Positions 7,649-15,582 of a DNA stretch of 64,000 nucleotides are shown in pieces. Position 1 is the stretch's first letter, and every line of letters starts with the position of its first letter. The notes under the pieces are model-generated. The model was not told the DNA's origin. It did not search any database and worked only from the letters and a program-made list of their open reading frames with translations. The stretch comes from Vibrio sp. B1FLJ16 (lineage in GTDB: Bacteria > Pseudomonadota > Gammaproteobacteria > Enterobacterales > Vibrionaceae): the NCBI RefSeq assembly GCF_905175385.1, contig NZ_HG992749.1:62001-126000 (forward strand), given 5' to 3'. A program made the position numbers and the translations under genes.

Positions 7649-9731
7649 AATTTTCGTTGCCTATCTCAAATCTTGTGAATGGAATCTGAAATTTGTGGAG
7701 AACTTTTTCAGCGGCTCTGATTTGGGTAATAAAATGTGAATACATGGAAGCGGTTAACGAACCGATTGCTTCCATATCAATAACTTGTTTGCATACCCAT
7801 TGATAGCGTTTGTTCCAGTTTTCAGCTTTTTCTTTATCTATGAGTTGATTTTCACAGCTCATACAGTTGGCTGGGGAACTAACCTTATGCATCTGGCATT
7901 CGTAGCCAGCCATACAGTAAGAGTGTAGCGTGCCTACAAGGGTTAATCGACCTGCTTTTACATGCTCATTAATCGCATCCCATGATTTATATTTTTTGTG
8001 AAGAGATATTCGGTTTTTATTGATTGAACCGGCCATGTGACCCATCAGTTGACCTGAATCCCAGCCTTTATACCATTCATGAATTTTTTGTGTCGTAGAC
8101 TCTTGGATTACGTCATTGAGGAATGATTGAAGCTCTGTATCGATCTGTAGTGCTTTTATTTTGCTGGCAAGACCACCTTCTCCATACCATTCTGTTGTGG
8201 GTAGATCTAGGTGTTTGAACTGTTGTTTTATCGCAATATCGTGACAAAGATTATGACGTTTTGAAAATACAGCGAAGGTTCGTCTTAGTTGGTGGGTCGT
8301 CAAGGGCCAGACATTTCCGACTTTTAAACGCTCATCCGCATTATTTGGTTCACGGTTTGGATTGATGACTCTAAACTCATCGAGGTCATCTTCGGTTATT
8401 AAAGCACCCGCTTTCTCGCATATTTTTAAAAAATGAGTACGCATATTATTGTCTTGTCGAATAATGGGCTTTTGCGATTTTCGTCCTTGGCCTAACCATA
8501 AGCAGCTAGAATTATGAACGCTCATTGGATCATCGTCTTCAAGTAATTGTATGCGCATATACCTTGATATTGCTTCTGCTAGTTCAATTGCTTTTTGAGT
8601 AAATTTTGTTGTTACCCATTCCGCCACTTTTCCTCGACCTTGAGAAAATTTATGTTGTTCTGATTGAAGTGTGTAGTATTTTTTACCGTACATTTCTTTT
8701 TCTTTGAAACTATTTGAATGGAGACAAAAAAGCTCTGAACGGCGCATACCGGTTAATGCACCACAGACAATAAAGCATATGGTTTGAATTTCAATGATGG
8801 TTCCTTGAATGCGTAATGCACTTTTGGGGAGTAAGCTTTCTAAGTGGGTATCTTTAATGTGGGCGTCAATAATGCTGCTGTAACTTGCTGGTTGATGTTT
8901 ATTAACTTCAACTCGATATTCATTGGATTCTTCACTTATCCATTGCCATATACCGCTTTGTATTTTGTCGTCTACTCTCCGTTTCCCTTCTTCATAGTTT
9001 TGCCTCATGTCATAGAGTAGTTCATGTATTGCTTCTTTATAGGGATGGTAAGTTTCTACTACATCAAAACAATATCGGTATATTTTTTCCATGAGTCTGG
9101 TCGGAATTGCATAGAACTGATTTTTTCCTTCATAGAGTCTCCCCGTTATTTCCCTACCAAATTTACACTGGGTGCGTCCTTGTGGTATTTCAAATTGTAT
9201 GGGGAGATACCTCGCTGCTTTTTTTACATGCATCAATGCATTGTAAATACCTTCGACTTGCCCAGAACTGTAGTTTTGCCCTTTAAGGTATTCACAAAAT
9301 TCACTAAAAACGATTTCAGATGATAATGAGTTAATAGATTGGAAGCCTTTAGAATCAATAAATTTATAAAGAATGCTTAATTTGGCAAATCTAGCAATTA
9401 ACGTTGAAGGCTTTATGACAGCACCTTTTCTATGATGTCCTGCAATATAAAGCCAGCAAAAGCAAATTAGCTTCATTTCTCTAGCCAAATCATCACTAAC
9501 TATTTTTGAGAAAACAATGCGTTTTTTATAAACGATTCTTGCATCTAAATATGCACGGAAATCCCATTCTTCATCACCAAAATGGCTGTTGGGAGAACCG
9601 TCAAAATTCTTTGTTACTACAACATCATCGAGTTTTTTTAGTTTTCCGTCAGAATAAAGTTGAACAATGTTTTTATATTCAGAAAGGTTCTCTTTGAGGA
9701 TGTTTTTAGGCAGTTCAAACAATGGTGTCAT
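7620..9731 (-). CDS. Large tyrosine recombinase (IntB-like)
   Basis: This 703-residue tyrosine recombinase has the full catalytic set readable: R330 (TGMRRSE), H480-x-x-R483 (HQLRRTF), H507 (FKHLDLP) and nucleophile Y516 (EWYGE). An unusually long C-terminal extension follows, with a cysteine cluster ending in CMSCENQ that is matched in the catalytically poor neighbour protein. The start is ATG at 9731, preceded by AAGGA; 9 bases separate it from the upstream gene. It probably cuts and joins one end of the element together with the other module proteins. Confidence 0.88.
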   Translation of the reverse strand: MTPLFELPKNILKENLSEYKNIVQLYSDGKLKKLDDVVVTKNFDGSPNSHFGDEEWDFRAYLDARIVYKKRIVFSKIVSDDLAREMKLICFCWLYIAGHHRKGAVIKPSTLIARFAKLSILYKFIDSKGFQSINSLSSEIVFSEFCEYLKGQNYSSGQVEGIYNALMHVKKAARYLPIQFEIPQGRTQCKFGREITGRLYEGKNQFYAIPTRLMEKIYRYCFDVVETYHPYKEAIHELLYDMRQNYEEGKRRVDDKIQSGIWQWISEESNEYRVEVNKHQPASYSSIIDAHIKDTHLESLLPKSALRIQGTIIEIQTICFIVCGALTGMRRSELFCLHSNSFKEKEMYGKKYYTLQSEQHKFSQGRGKVAEWVTTKFTQKAIELAEAISRYMRIQLLEDDDPMSVHNSSCLWLGQGRKSQKPIIRQDNNMRTHFLKICEKAGALITEDDLDEFRVINPNREPNNADERLKVGNVWPLTTHQLRRTFAVFSKRHNLCHDIAIKQQFKHLDLPTTEWYGEGGLASKIKALQIDTELQSFLNDVIQESTTQKIHEWYKGWDSGQLMGHMAGSINKNRISLHKKYKSWDAINEHVKAGRLTLVGTLHSYCMAGYECQMHKVSSPANCMSCENQLIDKEKAENWNKRYQWVCKQVIDMEAIGSLTASMYSHFITQIRAAEKVLHKFQIPFTRFEIGNENYEQIPNYEG

Positions 9732-9740
9732 AGGTTGTCC

Positions 9741-11429
9741 TTAAAAATCGATGTTGATTCCTTCTGGCCATAGAGGGTGTCTTCCTTCATTCTGCAGTTT
9801 CTTTTCTGCTAATCTTTTTACTTTGGGATGGATGGTGAAGACAATGCGATTGATCGAGTTTAAAAGGTCTGAATAGTTTTTATTAAAATGCTGCTCATTG
9901 AGGTGGTGAACTTTTGAATCAATGATCGATTCTCGATAACTCAGTAGACACCAGATATCCTCGACACTTTCAATGATGACCTGATTTTCACAATCGAAGC
10001 AATTATGAATGTCAGAACAAGCCAGGTGGTCAACATTAAAGTCTTTCGGGCTAAAGTGATTCCTCCTTCGATATTTGTCAGCCTGACTGGAATAGACATT
10101 TTTACAGCCTGTTCCTATAATCGTTTTTTCGCCGTGCTTATCTGCATATTTTGCAAGGAACTCCTCGTACGGAAGAACTTCTACTCCCAACTCTTTTTTT
10201 GCAAATTTTTTTGCGGAATTAATATCTGAACACCGAGCTGCGCCTTCAATTGTGTGAGTTGCTGCAAGCAATTGTTTTTGGTTCTCAACCTGATTTCCGG
10301 AAGAATAGTGCTTTGATAACGTGTATGGGGTGTTGCCTAAGAGCAATGCTGTTTCAGTTGTATTTCCCGTTTTTGCTAAATAGCGGCAACTTCCACTGGC
10401 ACGAAATTTCGAAGCCATTGGCCTTAGTGGCTCACCATCATCAGATTTTAGATCAAACGTCTCATACAGCCATTTAGAGAAGGTTTGTATATGTCCTTGT
10501 TCCAAAGGAGCAATATGGTCTCTTTTGGTTTGCCAGAGCAAATGGGGATCCGAAGAAATAAGGCTACTAAGCTGCAATAGCTGCTCAAAAAATCTAAGTG
10601 CTATTTTGGGAACATGAAATGTACCGTTATCCCCAATCGATATAGATACATACTTATTTGCCCTAGGCTTTAAAACACTTTGCTCAAACCATTTACCACC
10701 TTCAAATATTTTTTCTTTCGGCTTTGTCATGTTGAGGAGGACGGTTGTATTGCCCCAAGTGTAATAGGACAACATGAAGTAGGCGGCACTAAAGCATTTT
10801 GTTATTGGTGAGGCGATTTCATGTGTATGATTGTTGTAGGTAAAGGTCGCGGTTCTTTTATTGGTTGAGGCATTCAAATGTATGCTTGGGTTCTCCATGA
10901 TTTGTTTGGATACCTGTCTGAAAAATGAGTTAATAATTTTGATTAAGGAAGACAGCTCTCGATCTGAATAACCTTGAGTAGGATTAAGTTCAGAGCGAAA
11001 CAATCCATAAGGAGAGAACCATTCTGAGCTTGGGTTACCAAGCATTTCCAAGCATTTTTTTGAACAAGAAATCATTTTCCGCGCAGAATTGACGTTCATT
11101 GAAGATATACGAACTTGCTCTATTAAGTGTCTCTCCCATGACTCAACTGCGGCTGAGCTTTCCGGATTAAGTCTTTTCGTATCACAAAAGCGAACGTATT
11201 TCGCAAAATCTCTTAGGTAGCTTTGTTTTGTCAGATCAGAGTATTCGTTTGTCTCAGTAAAGATTCTGTACCATCTCAGAACATCAGCATCTCGATGTGC
11301 TGGTTCTGCTCGCTGTAAATCTCTTTTAAAAGCAACTCCTTTGTAGAAAAAACGAGTGAAGTCATAAGTGAACGTTTGTTTGATTCCGGTGCGAAGTTTG
11401 ATTGTTAGCTTAGGAGGCGTGTAAGTCAT
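9741..11429 (-). CDS. Tyrosine-recombinase-fold protein lacking most catalytic residues (Tfp-like)
   Basis: This 562-residue protein sits between two active recombinases. In the catalytic region, TWGNTTVLLNM (about 224-234) replaces the first arginine motif, SKFR at 340-343 replaces H-x-x-R, and LLGNTPYTLSKHY (to Y375) lacks the usual GH. Only R343 and Y375 are in recognisable places. The C-terminus has cysteines ending in CFDCENQ, the same ending as in the 703-aa recombinase. Its start overlaps the upstream gene stop as ATGA. It is probably a DNA-binding partner and not an enzyme; this fits the tfp gene of strand-biased circularising elements. Confidence 0.75.
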   Translation of the reverse strand: MTYTPPKLTIKLRTGIKQTFTYDFTRFFYKGVAFKRDLQRAEPAHRDADVLRWYRIFTETNEYSDLTKQSYLRDFAKYVRFCDTKRLNPESSAAVESWERHLIEQVRISSMNVNSARKMISCSKKCLEMLGNPSSEWFSPYGLFRSELNPTQGYSDRELSSLIKIINSFFRQVSKQIMENPSIHLNASTNKRTATFTYNNHTHEIASPITKCFSAAYFMLSYYTWGNTTVLLNMTKPKEKIFEGGKWFEQSVLKPRANKYVSISIGDNGTFHVPKIALRFFEQLLQLSSLISSDPHLLWQTKRDHIAPLEQGHIQTFSKWLYETFDLKSDDGEPLRPMASKFRASGSCRYLAKTGNTTETALLLGNTPYTLSKHYSSGNQVENQKQLLAATHTIEGAARCSDINSAKKFAKKELGVEVLPYEEFLAKYADKHGEKTIIGTGCKNVYSSQADKYRRRNHFSPKDFNVDHLACSDIHNCFDCENQVIIESVEDIWCLLSYRESIIDSKVHHLNEQHFNKNYSDLLNSINRIVFTIHPKVKRLAEKKLQNEGRHPLWPEGINIDF

Positions 11430-12628
11430 AACATTGCTTCCTCCAATATTTGGTCAAGCATTACAATCGCATTTTGATTTGCTTTTTCTTTTCTTAAATA
11501 TCGAAGGTATTTCCATGTGGTTTTGTCATCTTTGTGCCCCATCCATCCCATAATTAAAGCTAAAGCATCACCAACTGGAAGGTGATCCAACAATGAGTCT
11601 AAGCGATAGGTACCATAAGTTGCCCTTAAATCGTGAGTCCGATGACTAAAAACAATATTATGTTTATTTTGAATATGATGTCTTAATCGACGAAAATGTT
11701 GTTGGATGTTATTGCTGCAAAGAGGGTTTCCAAGATTATTAAGAAGTAGTGTTTTATTTACACCATCTGTTTTCTTTTCTCTCTTTAGTCGACGTTCACT
11801 AACCGAGTAATCATACATTTTTCGCATTAGCTGGTTGGGTATTTCGACTTTACGTGTTTTGTTGAATTTTGTGTGTACACCATTGTGAATACCAATTTCT
11901 ACTTCATATCTATGAATATGTGGGTTAGGCATCTCAACAATAGAAAATGGAAATGTACAAGCTTCTTCAACGCGCAACCCAGACTGTATTTGGAGTAATT
12001 GATGAATGATAAATTCTTCGGAACATTCTCTGAGGCAGTCAGCGAAAAAAAGTAGTTCTTGTTGAGATAATGGATTGAGTTTTTGTTGTTCGTTTCTTGC
12101 TGGTTTTCTGATTCTGAGGTCAGTTGAACGTACTGCAAACCTAGGGTTGTTGTGGCTCATCATCCCAGAGTTAGCTATATGGACTATCTGATAATTAAAT
12201 GGTTTGTTCTCTTCAGTGAAGGTTATGAATCTCTCATGAGCTGCCCATTCATAGAATTTGATAACATGAAGAATGTACATAGACGCTGTAGAAAAGGCGA
12301 TCTCACCACATCTGGCCGCTTTTAACAGATCATCATTTCGGAATCGATAGGTCGGTTTTAAGTAGTCGTTCGCAGGGAAGTTGTCCCAGGAATAATTATT
12401 CGATTCTAAGAACTGCCAATATCTTTTAAGAGCGCGAACACTTGCTGTTATATCGGCTGCTTTTCGAATGTTCACTAAATAATTGAGCCAAAGGTTTACC
12501 GGCAGTAGATATTCGTGGTCTTTGGAGTAAAAGGTAGGAAACCCAGTTAGATGAATAGATGTTGATTTACTTGAAGGCGGATAGATTCGGGGAACGTCAA
12601 AATTGTTCGAATTTACGACAGTAACCAT
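11426..12628 (-). CDS. Tyrosine recombinase (IntA-like), nearest the element end
   Basis: This 400-residue recombinase has the complete set R219 (SGLRVEE), H332-x-x-R335 (HDLRATY), H365 (WMGHKDD) and Y374 (WKYLRY). The longer frame begins with TTG at 12640, but ATG at 12628 is the better start because GGAGG lies 5-9 bases before it. That ribosome-binding site falls inside a 44-base palindrome at the element end. The gene begins about 90 bases from the gor junction, the usual place for an integrase next to its attachment site. It overlaps the next gene by 4 bases. Confidence 0.9.
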   Translation of the reverse strand: MVTVVNSNNFDVPRIYPPSSKSTSIHLTGFPTFYSKDHEYLLPVNLWLNYLVNIRKAADITASVRALKRYWQFLESNNYSWDNFPANDYLKPTYRFRNDDLLKAARCGEIAFSTASMYILHVIKFYEWAAHERFITFTEENKPFNYQIVHIANSGMMSHNNPRFAVRSTDLRIRKPARNEQQKLNPLSQQELLFFADCLRECSEEFIIHQLLQIQSGLRVEEACTFPFSIVEMPNPHIHRYEVEIGIHNGVHTKFNKTRKVEIPNQLMRKMYDYSVSERRLKREKKTDGVNKTLLLNNLGNPLCSNNIQQHFRRLRHHIQNKHNIVFSHRTHDLRATYGTYRLDSLLDHLPVGDALALIMGWMGHKDDKTTWKYLRYLRKEKANQNAIVMLDQILEEAML

Positions 12629-12669
12629 ACTAGCCTCCAATGTATTTGATATACATAGAGGCTAGTATG
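12626..12669. repeat. 44-bp palindrome at the element end, overlapping the recombinase start
   Basis: CATACTAGCCTC (12626-12637) is repeated inverted as GAGGCTAGTATG (12658-12669). Within the spacer, ATGTAT (12640-12645) pairs with ATACAT (12651-12656). The left arm contains the start codon and ribosome-binding site of the recombinase gene. It is likely to be a recombinase binding or autoregulatory site; the function is inferred from position. Confidence 0.75.
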
Positions 12670-12721
12670 TTTTCCAGTGTTTACAAATCTACAGGGTGGA
12701 TTTTCCAGACACCGATCTACA
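12670..12721. other. Element-gor junction region with short direct repeats
   Basis: TTTTCCAG occurs at 12670-12677 and 12701-12708. ATCTACA occurs at 12687-12693 and 12715-12721, the last copy straddling the new gor stop codon. Repeats of this kind between an integrase gene and its target are candidates for the attachment core and accessory binding sites. The exact crossover point cannot be fixed without the other end of the element or an empty site. Confidence 0.5.
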
Positions 12722-14069
12722 TGGTAACGAACTCTTCTGAGCCCGTTGGGTGGATAGCAACTACAGAGTCGAAGTCTGCTTTAGTTGCGCCCATCTTCAT
12801 TGCTACGCCGAAGCCCTGAATCATTTCGTCTACCGTGAAGCCGATGCCGTGCAGACCAACAACGGTCTCTTCTTCACCAGCACATACCAGTTTCATCTTA
12901 CATGGCTGACGGTGCTTGGTTACTGCGGTGTACATCGCAGTGAAGCCCGATTTGTACACTTTCACATTGTCTTCACCGTATTTCGCGATTGCTTCCGGCT
13001 CAGTCAGACCAATGGTGCCGATAGGCGGGTGACTAAATACCACGGTCGGAACCAAGTCGTAATCCATCTTCGCGTTTGGTTTGTTGTTGAACAGACGCTC
13101 AGATAGCTGGCGACCCGCTTTAACCGCGACTGGCGTCAGCTCAATACCGCCTTCCATGATGTCACCTACACAGTAGATGCCTTTCACGTTAGTCTCTTGG
13201 TATTCGTCTACCTTGATGTAACCTTTATCATTAGTCGCGACACCAGTTGATGCAAGGTTGATTGCATCTGTTGTTGGGTGACGGCCGATTGCCCAGATTA
13301 GCTGGTCAACGTTTTGGCTTTCACCGTTCTCCAGATGCAGAGTCAGGCTGCCATCTGCTTCTTTTACAATTTCTTTCGGTACTGAGTGCGTATGCAGTTT
13401 AGGACCTTCTGCGTCCATCACTTCAACCAAGGTTTCGATGATCATCGGGTCGAAGCTGCGCAGTGGCGACTCTTTACGTACGAACAAGTGTGTTTCTGTA
13501 CCCAGTGCATGTAATACGCCTGCGATTTCAACTGCGATGTAACCTGCACCAACCACAGCAACACGTTTTGGTTGCTCAGCTAGGTCGAAGAAGCCGTTTG
13601 AATCGATGCCGAATTCTGCGCCCGGGATGTTTGGAATCGTAGGACGACCACCCACGGCGATCAGGATGTGATCCGCTGTGTAGTGTTCACCGTTTACTTC
13701 AACTGTCTTTTCGTCAACAAACTTAGCAAAACCTTTGATAACATTCACTTTGTTGTTGCCAAGAACACGATCGTAAGACTCGTGGATACGGCCAATGTAA
13801 GCCTGACGACTCTCTACCAGTTTGCTCCAGTCGAAACCTTTCACATCGACATCAAATCCGTAATCTTCCGCGTATAGGTTCATTGCTTCTGCGATTTGCG
13901 CGCCATGCCACATCACTTTCTTTGGTACACAACCTACGTTTACACAGGTGCCACCAAGATCTTGTGCTTCAATCAGCGCGACTTTCGCGCCGTACATGGC
14001 TGCACGGTTTGCAGATGCGATGCCACCACTGCCGCCACCGATACAGATATAGTCAAAATGAGTCGCCAT
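12717..14069 (-). CDS. gor: Glutathione-disulfide reductase, last codon altered by the island
   Basis: Gor reduces glutathione disulfide with NADPH in the cytoplasm. The 450-residue protein shows the FAD-binding CIGGGSGG at the N-terminus, the redox-active [11 protein letters not shown], the NADPH-binding [10 protein letters not shown], and the C-terminal [11 protein letters not shown] with the catalytic His-Pro. The frame extends to TTG at 14081, but ATG at 14069 with GGAG 7 bases upstream is the real start. E. coli GorA ends VTMR; here the arginine is replaced by a stop, which marks the island junction. Loss of one terminal residue probably leaves the enzyme active. Confidence 0.97.
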   Translation of the reverse strand: MATHFDYICIGGGSGGIASANRAAMYGAKVALIEAQDLGGTCVNVGCVPKKVMWHGAQIAEAMNLYAEDYGFDVDVKGFDWSKLVESRQAYIGRIHESYDRVLGNNKVNVIKGFAKFVDEKTVEVNGEHYTADHILIAVGGRPTIPNIPGAEFGIDSNGFFDLAEQPKRVAVVGAGYIAVEIAGVLHALGTETHLFVRKESPLRSFDPMIIETLVEVMDAEGPKLHTHSVPKEIVKEADGSLTLHLENGESQNVDQLIWAIGRHPTTDAINLASTGVATNDKGYIKVDEYQETNVKGIYCVGDIMEGGIELTPVAVKAGRQLSERLFNNKPNAKMDYDLVPTVVFSHPPIGTIGLTEPEAIAKYGEDNVKVYKSGFTAMYTAVTKHRQPCKMKLVCAGEEETVVGLHGIGFTVDEMIQGFGVAMKMGATKADFDSVVAIHPTGSEEFVTM

Positions 14070-14286
14070 TACTTTCTCCAAGAGCGTATGAATTTCTGGT
14101 TAACCAATACATTGGGGTAATGAGATGTTAACTCAATATCGCCGCAACATTTTGTTAAGAACTCTGCCTATGATAAATCGAATCTGACTAATTCCTAAAT
14201 GGGAAAAAGCGACAATGCTTATGACAAATAGCGATGAAAGAAACGAAAGAAGAATAAATGGTGATGTAATGAATAAGTGGAGGCAT

Positions 14287-14315
14287 AAAAAAGCGCAGCG
14301 AAAAGTCGCTGCGCT
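14287..14315 (-). terminator. Intrinsic terminator of rlmJ
   Basis: AGCGCAGCGA-AAAG-TCGCTGCGCT forms a 10-bp stem. Read on the minus strand it is followed by a T run, just downstream of the rlmJ stop codon. Confidence 0.9.
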
Positions 14316-14335
14316 CAGGCGATTTGGTATGAGTG

Positions 14336-15175
14336 TTACTCAGGAACAATCCAGTCGACTTTCCAGTGACCAGTTGCAGGCGCGATGGCGTCTTGTAGGA
14401 ACGGCAGAATCTCTTTCATCTGGCTTTCCAGTTTCCATGGCGGGTTAATCACGATCATGCCAGATGCAGTCATACCGCGCTCATTGGTGTCTGGTGAGAC
14501 GCCAAGTTCAATTTGCAGAATCTTACGAATGCCCAGCGCTTCTAATCCTTCGATCATATCGTCAATGTCGATGCGGTTAACCACCGGATACCAGATAGCG
14601 TAGATACCCGTTGCCCAACGTTTGTAACTTTGATGAATCGCGCGAACTACATCGCGGTACTCTTTCGCCAGCTCGTACGGTGGATCAATCAGCACCAAAC
14701 CACGTCGCTCTTGCGGAGGCAGACTTGCTTTTAGACGCTGGAAACCATCTTCTTTGTATATGCTTACCTGACGATCGCGATGGAACTCTTGCTCCAGTAG
14801 CGGGTGGTCAGCTGGGTGAAGCTCAGTTAATACCATACGGTCTTGTTCGCGGATCTGAGCTCGGGCCACGCGAGGAGAACCAGGGTAGTAACGCAGGTTT
14901 TCACCATTATTGAGCGCTTTAACTGAGTCGATGTAGCTTTTGATTTCTTCAGGAATATTCGGGTTATCCCAGATACGGGCGATGCCTTGTTTGTACTCGC
15001 CGGTTTTTTCAGACCACTCGTGAGTCAGATCGTAACGGCCCACACCCGAATGGGTATCGTGATATACGAATGGCTTATCTTTTTGTTTTAGTGCATCAAG
15101 GATAAGGCTTTGAACGATGTGTTTGACCACGTCAGCATGGTTGCCTGCGTGGAAGCTGTGGCGGTAACTTAACAA
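14336..15175 (-). CDS. rlmJ: 23S rRNA (adenine2030-N6)-methyltransferase
   Basis: RlmJ methylates A2030 of 23S rRNA. The protein starts LSYRHSFHAGNHADV, nearly the same as E. coli RlmJ, and carries the catalytic LIDPPYE. An upstream GTG at 15193 would add six residues. The TTG at 15175, preceded by GAGAG at good spacing, gives 279 residues, which matches the family length (280 in E. coli), so I choose it. It is divergent from prlC and has its own terminator. Confidence 0.95.
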   Translation of the reverse strand: MLSYRHSFHAGNHADVVKHIVQSLILDALKQKDKPFVYHDTHSGVGRYDLTHEWSEKTGEYKQGIARIWDNPNIPEEIKSYIDSVKALNNGENLRYYPGSPRVARAQIREQDRMVLTELHPADHPLLEQEFHRDRQVSIYKEDGFQRLKASLPPQERRGLVLIDPPYELAKEYRDVVRAIHQSYKRWATGIYAIWYPVVNRIDIDDMIEGLEALGIRKILQIELGVSPDTNERGMTASGMIVINPPWKLESQMKEILPFLQDAIAPATGHWKVDWIVPE

Positions 15176-15582
15176 ATTAAACTCTCGAAACACTCTTTGA
15201 CTGAGTGTGGTCTGTGGTGTCAGATAAAATAGTTAAGAGCATTATATACCCAACTACTGCCAATATGCAGACTATGCTTTGGCTTTGTATAACGAATGAA
15301 CACATCACTATTGAAATGTCGTTAAGTCACCCATACTTACTAAACATATTGAACCTAAGTGAGAGTGCGTACTCCAATAGTGCGAACCTCCTATAGAGTA
15401 AAAGCCTCACTTAGGCATAAATTACCAAGCTCAAGGACAGAGTTGCTCTCGCTGACCCAATGGTCATTGCCGCACAGAGAAAGAGGACGGATATCTCTTC
15501 ATCCATGTTGTTGGCTTTCCTGTACCTTGAGTTGACCTATTTTATAGGTAGTCACACAGCCAAAACACAAAAGGAATTATTC
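15176..15582. other. rlmJ-prlC intergenic region with a long-range inverted repeat
   Basis: About 400 bases carry no gene that I can support. CCTAAGTGAG at 15354-15363 and CTCACTTAGG at 15406-15415 form a perfect 10-bp inverted repeat around a 42-base loop, which could structure the prlC leader or bind a regulator. The region must hold the rlmJ and prlC promoters. An open frame runs upstream in phase with prlC, but without family support. Confidence 0.4.

Larger units (their letters stand above)
1..12716. mobile_element. Right part of an integrative element inserted in the 3' end of gor
   Basis: The stretch is AT-richer than the core genes that follow and carries a four-gene recombinase module at its gor-proximal end plus defence-like cargo. 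It runs off the left edge, so only one end is visible. The boundary is set by gor, whose product ends in VTM and lacks the final arginine seen in E. coli GorA (VTMR). The stop codon at 12717-12719 is probably supplied by the element. The recombinase gene order (400 aa, 562 aa, 703 aa, 147 aa) matches my recollection of the intA-tfp-intB-srap core of strand-biased circularising elements first described in Vibrio; the assignment to that class is inference. Confidence 0.8.
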
